A stretch of DNA of 7,317 bases from an uncultured Lachnospiraceae bacterium. GTDB lineage: Bacteria > Bacillota > Clostridia > Lachnospirales > Lachnospiraceae. This document shows, in pieces, positions 5,757-7,317 of this stretch. The translations under genes were made by a program, and so were the position numbers. Within the stretch, counting starts at the first letter, position 1. Every line of letters begins with the position of its first letter. Location: NCBI GenBank assembly GCA_934371475.1, contig CAKRNX010000113.1, positions 1-7,317 of the forward strand. Reading direction: 5' to 3'. The notes beneath the pieces were generated by a model that saw only the letters and a program-made list of their open reading frames with translations, was not told where the DNA came from and did no database searches.

Positions 5757-7317
5757 GTGAAGAACAACAAAGGAAAAAGTTCAAAAAATTTTCTGGTGCA
5801 GGGCAGCATTCTGGCTGCGGCGTCCATTCTGGCAAAGGTGATCGGACTGATCTACCGGATACCGCTGACGAATATTCTCGGAGACCGTGGAAACAGCTAT
5901 TATTCCACGGCCAACGAGATTTATTCGATTATACTGATGATATCTTCGTTCAGTCTGCCGCTGGCGATATCGAAGCTGATGTCGGAACGGCTGCACAAAG
6001 GAGAAGTTCGCAATGCAAACCGCGTATTTTTATGCGCGGTTCGTTTTGCTGTATTGGTAGGAGCGGTTCTGTCGCTGATTACTTACATTTTTGCCGGTGT
6101 GCTGACGAAATATGTCATGAATTTTGAACTGGCGAAGTATGGTTTGCGTGTGCTGGCACCCGCCATTTTTATCTTTGCCATCACAGGAACATTCCGGGGA
6201 TTTTTTCAGGGACTTTCCAATATGGTACCCACAGCGGTTTCCCAGGTGATTGAGCAGATTATCAATGCAGTATTTTCCATTGCCTGCGCGGCGATCATGT
6301 ACAGCTATGGTCTGGAACTGGCAAAAGAACAGGGAAACGAGCTGCTAGCTCCTGCATGGGGAGCGGCAGGCGCCACGTTTGGCACAGTGGCCAGCGTAAC
6401 GATTGCCCTTATTTTTATGATGGTTGTATATACGATGTACCGCAGAACCTGGGCAAAACAGATCCGTTCAGATCATACGGGACGCTCAGAGTCTTCCTCA
6501 CAGATTTACCATCTGCTTCTGATCACGATCCTGCCGATTGTGCTGAGCACTCTGATCTACAATATCAGCAATGTGTTGGATCAGGGTATCTTTAATGCTG
6601 TACTCAAAAACCAGGGATATACAGAGGATCAGTATGCTACAATCTGGGGGATCTATGTCGGAAAATTCCGTGTGCTGATGAATGTGCCTCTGTCGATTGC
6701 CTCCTGCCTCGGGCCGGCGGTGGTGCCCAGTCTGACGGCGGCAGTTGCGCAGAGAAACAAAAAAGAAGCGATGAGTAAAGTGGCCTCTTCTATCCGCTAT
6801 ACGATGATTCTGACTATCCCCTGCGCGCTGGGAATGGCGGCTCTGGGCGGGCCTATTATTGAACTTCTGTTCCATCCTTCCAGCGGTCTGCCGTTGTCGG
6901 AGGGAATTATGCAGGCGGGTGCACTGATGATTATTCTGTATGCACTCTCCACGCTGACGACGTCTATTCTTCAGGGACTTGGACGGCTGAGAGATCCGCT
7001 GATTCACTGCAGTATTGCGCTGGCGCTTCATATTGTGTTCCTGTATATACTGCTGAAAAATTTCAATTTGAATATTTATGCGGTCATTTATGCAAACATT
7101 ATTTTTGCACTGATTGTCTGTATTTTAAATGCGCTGTCGATTAAGCGATGTATGAATTACCGCCAGGAGGTTTTCCGGACTTTTGTAATCCCGTCTCTGG
7201 CATCGGTGATTATGGCTTTCGGGGCATATGCGGTATATCATCTGTTCCATCTTTTTTCAGGCAACACGATTTCTACGGTATTTGCCATTCTGGCGGGAGT
7301 TGTGATCTATGCAGTGG
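5757..7317 (+). CDS. MOP-superfamily flippase, SpoVB/MurJ-like polysaccharide transporter, 3'-truncated
   Basis: A polytopic membrane protein of the polysaccharide-biosynthesis branch of the MOP superfamily (SpoVB, YtgP/MurJ, Wzx). Such proteins flip lipid-linked cell-wall or polysaccharide precursors across the membrane. 520 residues are visible and the frame is still open at the last base; relatives of about 530-560 residues suggest only the tail is missing. The start is GTG with a short Lys-rich tail, then the family opening QGSILAAASILAKVIGLIYR (15-34). GTFRGFFQG (144-152) and SILQGLGR (403-410) are the paired R-G-x-F-Q-G and Q-G-L-G-R signatures of the two halves. WGAAGATFGT (201-210) is another typical helix start. 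A polar loop at about 229-249 separates the halves, and 13-14 hydrophobic helices can be counted. Spore-cortex SpoVB and vegetative flippases cannot be told apart here, although sporulation genes lie nearby. It probably shares a transcript with the DUF3048 gene. Confidence 0.88.
   Translation, partial: MKNNKGKSSKNFLVQGSILAAASILAKVIGLIYRIPLTNILGDRGNSYYSTANEIYSIILMISSFSLPLAISKLMSERLHKGEVRNANRVFLCAVRFAVLVGAVLSLITYIFAGVLTKYVMNFELAKYGLRVLAPAIFIFAITGTFRGFFQGLSNMVPTAVSQVIEQIINAVFSIACAAIMYSYGLELAKEQGNELLAPAWGAAGATFGTVASVTIALIFMMVVYTMYRRTWAKQIRSDHTGRSESSSQIYHLLLITILPIVLSTLIYNISNVLDQGIFNAVLKNQGYTEDQYATIWGIYVGKFRVLMNVPLSIASCLGPAVVPSLTAAVAQRNKKEAMSKVASSIRYTMILTIPCALGMAALGGPIIELLFHPSSGLPLSEGIMQAGALMIILYALSTLTTSILQGLGRLRDPLIHCSIALALHIVFLYILLKNFNLNIYAVIYANIIFALIVCILNALSIKRCMNYRQEVFRTFVIPSLASVIMAFGAYAVYHLFHLFSGNTISTVFAILAGVVIYAV

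Noticed and set aside
6356..7031. Other-frame ORFs within the flippase gene on both strands
   Set aside because: The continuous + frame from the GTG at 5757 encodes a clear flippase; the other frames lack motifs.

Overview
The window looks like a chromosomal segment from a spore-forming member of the Clostridia, most likely a Lachnospiraceae-type bacterium. The evidence is the linked sporulation pair yqfC-yqfD, the phoH-ybeY order known from the Bacillus/Clostridium yqf cluster, the acidic insert in YbeY, strong AGGAGG-like ribosome sites, TTG and GTG starts, and a base composition near one half GC by eye. The genus cannot be fixed from this sequence alone. All seven recognised genes are on the + strand and densely packed. 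No stretch over 300 bases lacks a gene, and I see no insertion sequence, tRNA, rRNA, CRISPR array or phage feature.

Region 1 (1-1213): the 3' three-quarters of a CPA1-type K+/H+ antiporter with two tandem C-terminal RCK_C ligand-binding domains, followed by a short GC-rich hairpin that may be a weak terminator. Region 2 (1214-1361): a 5' leader holding a possible 33-codon ORF whose stop overlaps the yqfC start. Region 3 (1362-4486): yqfC, yqfD, phoH and ybeY, almost certainly one operon, with gaps of 14 and 31 bases and one 4-base ATGA overlap. It joins two forespore-engulfment-era sporulation proteins (YqfC, YqfD) to two RNA-metabolism proteins (the PhoH ATPase and the YbeY endoribonuclease). 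pgpH, which lies between phoH and ybeY in Bacillus subtilis, is absent, and so are the dgkA-cdd-era genes that usually follow ybeY.

Region 4 (4487-7317): a 121-base leader with two small hairpins, an exported DUF3048 (YerB-like) protein, and 42 bases later a MOP-superfamily lipid-linked sugar flippase of the SpoVB/MurJ-like group. The flippase begins at GTG and runs off the right edge. The last two genes look co-transcribed and both point to the cell envelope.

Taken together, this is a core housekeeping and sporulation neighbourhood rather than a mobile or defence island. I did not find a convincing new multi-gene system. The best leads are the DUF3048-flippase pairing with its structured leader, the small ORF coupled to yqfC, the missing pgpH, and the doubled RCK_C sensor on the antiporter.
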